A DNA stretch of 64,000 nucleotides. Source: Rhexocercosporidium sp. MPI-PUGE-AT-0058 (taxonomy: Eukaryota > Ascomycota > Leotiomycetes > Helotiales). How positions within the stretch are numbered: the stretch's first letter is position 1; each line of letters starts with the position of its first letter. The notes below the pieces were generated by a model. The model worked only from the letters and a program-made list of their open reading frames with translations. It was not told the origin of the DNA and searched no databases. The stretch is from contig JAGTJL010000005.1 in the NCBI GenBank assembly GCA_020746875.1, positions 1,364,001 to 1,428,000 on the forward strand, written 5' to 3'. Positions 60,014 through 64,000 of this stretch are shown one piece after another. The translations under genes and the position numbers were made by a program.

Positions 60014-61157
60014 ATGTCTTCAGCAGCAATCCCCAAGACTACTAAGGCTTGGACTATCCAGGGACAAAATGGCTTCGAGAGCTTGAAGCTCAACAATGAG
60101 GTCCCAATCCCAGCTCTTTCTGACAATGAAGTCCTCGTCAAGTTCCACGCTGCTTCTCTCAACTACCGCGACTTGATCATTCCAAAAGGTACGTTAGCAG
60201 CAGTTGGCCCCGAAGAACTTACGATTCTGCTTCTATAGTATGCCTCATAGTCAATCAGCCAGCTAACATATACCAACAGGAATGTACCCCTTCGCACAAA
60301 AGCAAGGAGTCGTCCCAGGGTCAGACGGAGCAGGTGAAGTAATTGCCGTCGGCAAGAAAGTGACACGATTCCAGCCAGGCGCCAGAGTTGTGACGCTCTT
60401 CAATCAAGGCCACATCGGAGGGTCCCTAGACACACAGACAATCGCCACAGGTCTCGGAGGAGTAATTGACGGCACGCTCCGTCAATACGGGACATTCAAC
60501 GAGGCTGGACTCGTAGAGATGCCCGAGACTTTGAACTGGCAAGAAGCTTCCACCCTTTCCTGCGCTGCTCTGACGGCGTGGAACGCACTATACGGCCTCA
60601 AGCCATTGGCGCCAGGAGATGTAGTCCTCACGCAGGGAACTGGCGGAGTTTCCATCTTCGCTGTGCAATTTGCAAAGGCTGCTGGGGCAACCGTCATCGC
60701 TACAACGTCCTCTCCTGCAAAAGCACAGATTCTCAAGAAACTCGGCGCCGACCACGTCATTAACTACAAAGACACTCCAGAATGGGGCGAGAAAGCCGTA
60801 TCTCTCACGCCGAAGAATCAGGGCGTGAACCACATCCTCGAAGTTGGAGGACCCGCAACCATGGCGCAGAGTCTGAAAGCTGTCAGGATCGATGGTGTGA
60901 TTTCGATCATTGGCTTCCTAGGTGGTAACGCGAAGGACCAGCCCAGCTTCTTGGAGGCGTTGAGTAACGTGTGTACGGTCAGGGGCTTACTGGTGGGAAG
61001 TAGGACCCAGTTTGAGGATATGAACAGGGCGATTGACGCGAATGGGATTAAGCCGGTGGTGGATCAGAAGGTGTTCTCGCTAGAGCAGACGAAGGAGGCC
61101 TATCAGTACATGTGGGATCAGAAGCATTTCGGCAAGCTGACTATTAAGATTGAGTAG
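60014..61157 (+). CDS. Medium-chain dehydrogenase/reductase (zinc-type alcohol-dehydrogenase-like, quinone-reductase fold)
   Basis: Two exons, 60014-60188 and 60280-61157, with a 91-bp intron (GTACGT..ACAG), encode 350 aa. The GroES-like N domain (LVKFHAASLNYRDLIIPKG, then GVVPGSDGAGEVIAVG) is followed by a Rossmann domain with GTGGVSIFAVQFAKAAGATVI (about 165-190) and NYKDTPEW. The catalytic-zinc Cys/His pattern of true alcohol dehydrogenases is not obvious, so it fits the NAD(P)H quinone/enone reductase side of the family, like fission-yeast C1773.06c. It is probably cytosolic. The substrate is unknown. The start ATG gives the complete N domain. It is transcribed divergently from xlnR, 7.8 kb away. 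Confidence 0.9.
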
Positions 61158-61214
61158 GGTGGTGGATGTGGGATTTTTGAGGGGGAGTAATGTAAAATTG
61201 TGAACGTACGAAAA

Positions 61215-61237
61215 GGGGGTTTCCAGTGGGTCTCGTA
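61215..61237 (+). repeat. Dispersed repeat copy 1 (direct)
   Basis: GGGGGTTTCCAGTGGGTCTCGTA lies 58 nt after the MDR gene stop. It is nearly identical to copy 2 at 61333-61356, with the similarity extending upstream through GAACG..ACGAAA. Confidence 0.85.
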
Positions 61238-61332
61238 CACCCACAAGGCAAATAGGTTGCTCTTCCAATGAACAGTCTGGAATTCAAGAATTTTCTCCAT
61301 GAACTTCTTCAAATGTTAAGGCAGAACGAAAC

Positions 61333-61356
61333 GGGGGTTTGCAGTGGGTCTCGTCC
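61333..61356 (+). repeat. Dispersed repeat copy 2 (direct, arm of inverted repeat)
   Basis: A 24-bp copy, nearly identical to copy 1, and matching the reverse complement of copy 3 at 22 of 24 positions. Confidence 0.88.
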
Positions 61357-61455
61357 ATCGTTGTCAGTGGCAAGGTGTTACTAACCATAGAAAAAGGTCG
61401 AATACTCTGATTCTCCCCACAAATTGCTATAAGTAGCGAAATAAAATACCAGGCT

Positions 61456-61479
61456 GGACGAGACCCACTGCAACCCTCC
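61456..61479 (-). repeat. Dispersed repeat copy 3 (inverted)
   Basis: Reverse-complement copy facing copy 2 across about 100 bp. Just downstream is a perfect AAGATC-ATGC-GATCTT palindrome (61484-61499). Confidence 0.88.
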
Positions 61480-62573
61480 TTTCAAGATCATGCGATCTTC
61501 GTGTCCTGACGAGTCCCAATAACGTTTAGGCTCGATAACTGCTTCTAATATAATCAGGTAGTGTCTCGATGTCTATCCACTGTAGTAAAATTGATTGTCA
61601 GTTCTCACCGTCGCCTTCTATGGACTTCATCTTTCCCAACATGCTTTTCTTATTCTCCTCCAACCTGGAATATACCTGAGGTAGGTTAGATGCCAACAGG
61701 AGGTGGATCACATAATATCTTCCATCTTCCACCTGAAGCAAATCGTGCAAATTAGGTAATTAGGAGTAACCAGAATCACAACGCAGATGAAATGATTTTG
61801 AAGTGCGAGTTTCATTCCATTTCAAGCAGACATCCTGTTCGCGGCCTCCACTGTGTATTTTCAGCCACCTTGTCATCATACCTAACCGAAGCTGATATGC
61901 GCCTCTCCACTCACGGAGTTGATGTCCGCTCCTCGCTCTCAAAGTGTGATACCTACCTACTTGACTGACGACGACTGCAACTATTAGTGCGAACAAAGAC
62001 ATTTACATGTACGACTGAGTGAGTGCACTTTCAGCCGCGTCCGCTACACCTCGAGAAATATCGTAAAGGCTCTTGACAGCAGGATTCGATACCCTGTGAG
62101 TGGGGAGTTCCGCGAAACCATCACCTACCTATCTACCCTGCCACCCTTATCCCTGTATGGCCGAAATTGAAGTCGAAAACTTTACAATCAACCCTGGCGT
62201 CGAGATTCGAACCCGAATCTTAATCGCAAAAACATTGCTGTGCTAGGTTGTGTTCAGATTGGACCCTGCTCTCACTGTCACCCGTCACCTTGTCCCGTCA
62301 AGCTGTCAGCAAGGAAGCGATCAGGGGTTTGTTGCAGCCTCCATCCGGATCTCGATCTGGATCTAGACCGCGGTCTTGTGCACCAAACTCATTGCAGGCT
62401 TCGCTTGCACAGGTTCACGACGAACGAACAGAAAACAAGACGGCACGGCGGCAAGCTTGCTTGTCAGACGGACGACAAATTCGAACGATCTCACGATATC
62501 GTCTTGTTCGGATTGGGGACATTGTTTCATGGTGGGGCTGATGAGGTGGTAGTCCGCGCTGGGTTCTTGTGAG

Positions 62574-64000
62574 ATGGCTTCTTCCTCATCCAGGAAGCAT
62601 GCCAGGTCGTCGACGGAAAGCACGCAACGAAGTAAGTGTCATTCCAGCTTTATAGAAATTCTCAAAGTTGTTCTTATTTGTGTTCAGCGGTAAGGATGAA
62701 TCATTCATCGAGCATGTGGTGATGTGGGTTGCCGATGTCTTCCTTTCAACTCAATTTTATATGTTCCATACCTAGCGTGAACCTTGTGCAGCATTTTGCC
62801 CTTGGACTTTCTTGACAATTCACTGTGGATCTTTGTTCGATTCGGATAGCCGAAACTAACATTCAAAGGTATTCGAGATGGATCTGGCGACAGTGGTATC
62901 GAAAGATTCTACAATGACGACGAGGAGTTCGCTGGCATCGGCATTGGAGAGCTTTTTGAACTCGACCCAAGACCCACGTTCGCCTTGAAATTAGACTCAG
63001 ACTTCGATGCATCTTTCACTCCAGTTTTTCTAAACGTCACTCTTCGTTCCGATCGACAGCTTATGAACGCCATTCCCTTCAGGCCAAAATCGCGTGCATC
63101 TGATTCCCCCCCTAAATTTCTACCATCAGACTTCCAGAGATGGATCAAGAACGTTGCGACGGCCGACGGGACCACGCCATCCTTCCTCCATGTTGGAGTT
63201 CTTTGGACTTCATTTCGCATTAAGAGGTGGATCGTCATTAGTGGTTGCCATGTCACAGGACACGTTGTCAATGATCCTGTTTTTGATCGGGAATTGCTAG
63301 GCTCTCCATTGCAGAGCGAATCGACCAATACGCCATCTGCTCGGCGAATGGAGATCTACAGAAAAGATGATACCCCAAGGCCGAGGAGAGTTCTAAGCTC
63401 TGATAGTGAGAATGCTGGGTCCCTCCTGGACCAAAAGGCATCAGCGCTGGAACCAGCTTTCATTACGCCCGGAACTCCCGATTGGACTCTACCACATCCC
63501 GAAGGAGACCTCAGTCCTCATGTCATCTTCGCCAGAAGCATCGATTGGTGAGTTACTTTTGCTCTGAAAGCGGGAAACACTTCAATATTCGGGTCGATAC
63601 TGACCTTGTACCCAGGGCTGCGACTCCGCTGGGAGACATGAAATCATGGTGAGCAATTACTTAGAGCGTTTTCTGTAAAAGTGGATCTTTCAAATCTTAG
63701 CGGCTTCCCTATGTTGCCAGTAAAACGGGATACTGACACAATTTAGGTCCCGAGAGTTTCGCCAGATTGCCTGCTTGCTTATGGCTCACCCATTCCCTCT
63801 GGCTTTGTTTTGGGGAGCCGAACTTACAGTCCTCTACAACAAGGCATATGCAGATACGGTAGCTGGGATGAAGGTATGATTTCTCTTGCACTAAATTTCT
63901 CTTTGAGCCGAATGCAAATTATCTCCTACATTGTTCGCTCACAATCAATCTCGAGACAATTAAGGAATGATTTGCTAATGTCTTCATCAGCACCCTAATT
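62574..64000 (+). CDS. Hybrid sensor histidine kinase, N-terminal part (cut by window edge)
   Basis: Five exons are visible: 62574-62631, 62869-63547, 63616-63648 (33 nt), 63747-63873 and 63991 onward, with introns of 237, 68, 98 and 117 bp. Phases agree throughout, giving about 302 codons before the edge. Exon 1 begins MASSSSRKHARSS. After an acidic, Pro/Ser-rich region, spliced exons give IDWAATPLGDMKSW and SREFRQIACLLMAHPFPLALFWG, then AELTVLYNKAYADTVAGMK and HPN. This is the PAS-like entry domain (WS.TPLG..SW..., LFWG.EL..LYN.AY) typical of several fungal hybrid histidine kinases. The kinase and receiver domains would lie beyond 64000. The first exon and its long intron are less certain than the rest. 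Confidence 0.82.

Larger units (their letters stand above)
61158..62573. other. Intergenic region with repeat family
   Basis: About 1.4 kb between the MDR gene and the histidine kinase start. It contains the three-copy repeat. Otherwise no gene is supported. A tRNA T-arm-like word (minus strand, about 62199-62222) lacks a matching cloverleaf. Confidence 0.5.

Noticed and set aside
62195..62260. tRNA-like T-arm (minus strand, GGTTCGAATC with a 5-bp stem) and an A-box-like word
   Set aside because: No acceptor stem pairing or proper anticodon arm can be built around it; it may be a decayed tRNA fragment or chance.

Overview
The window is nuclear DNA of a filamentous ascomycete (Pezizomycotina). 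Genes carry short introns, mostly 46-120 bp, with GTRNGT donors, CTAAC-type branch points and YAG acceptors. The protein families are typical of moulds: XlnR, a NirA/NIT4-type regulator, GH35 beta-galactosidase, DUF3176, an atypical hexokinase and a hybrid histidine kinase. The start of XlnR (MLSNPL) and general protein similarity suggest Leotiomycetes or Sordariomycetes, with Helotiales my best guess. That placement is an inference. There are no bacterial operons, and I found no complete transposon, CRISPR array or rRNA.

Layout. 1-13 kb: GMP synthase (+), a DUF3176 membrane protein (-), a four-exon membrane-anchored SH3 protein (-), a 4.1 kb non-coding stretch with a nested minisatellite, and a HAD phosphatase (-). 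13-24 kb: SHE9/MDM33 (+), a seven-exon GH35 beta-galactosidase (-), and an unrecognised 1473-residue coiled-coil protein (-) with a probable GC-AG intron. 24-31 kb: a bZIP factor (-), then a 5.7 kb gene graveyard holding a clear MFS sugar-transporter pseudogene and at least one decayed Cys-rich gene. 31-36 kb: an FMN-binding split-barrel protein (+), ARC1 (-) and an MFS drug/polyamine transporter (-). 38-47 kb: a NirA/NIT4-type Zn2Cys6 factor (+), an atypical hexokinase with an 18-nt microexon (-), a GILT-like protein (+), and scavenger decapping enzyme DcpS (-), which overlaps it tail to tail and contains an apparent 1-nt frameshift. 47-64 kb: an SRPBCC protein (+), the xylanase regulator XlnR (-), an empty 7.8 kb divergent intergenic region with strong G-quadruplex potential, an MDR oxidoreductase (+), a small family of direct and inverted repeats, and the 5' end of a hybrid histidine kinase (+) cut by the window edge.

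Functionally this is a mixed chromosomal segment, not a biosynthetic cluster. It combines housekeeping genes (GUA1, ARC1, DcpS, SHE9) with regulators of carbon and nitrogen use (XlnR, NirA-like, atypical hexokinase). The beta-galactosidase is a plausible XlnR-type target by general knowledge, but lies over 30 kb away. The items most worth a second look are the uncharacterised 1473-residue protein, the DcpS frameshift and its overlap with the GILT-like gene, the gene graveyard, the G-quadruplex tract upstream of xlnR, and the 61 kb repeat family. I did not find a convincing new multi-gene system.
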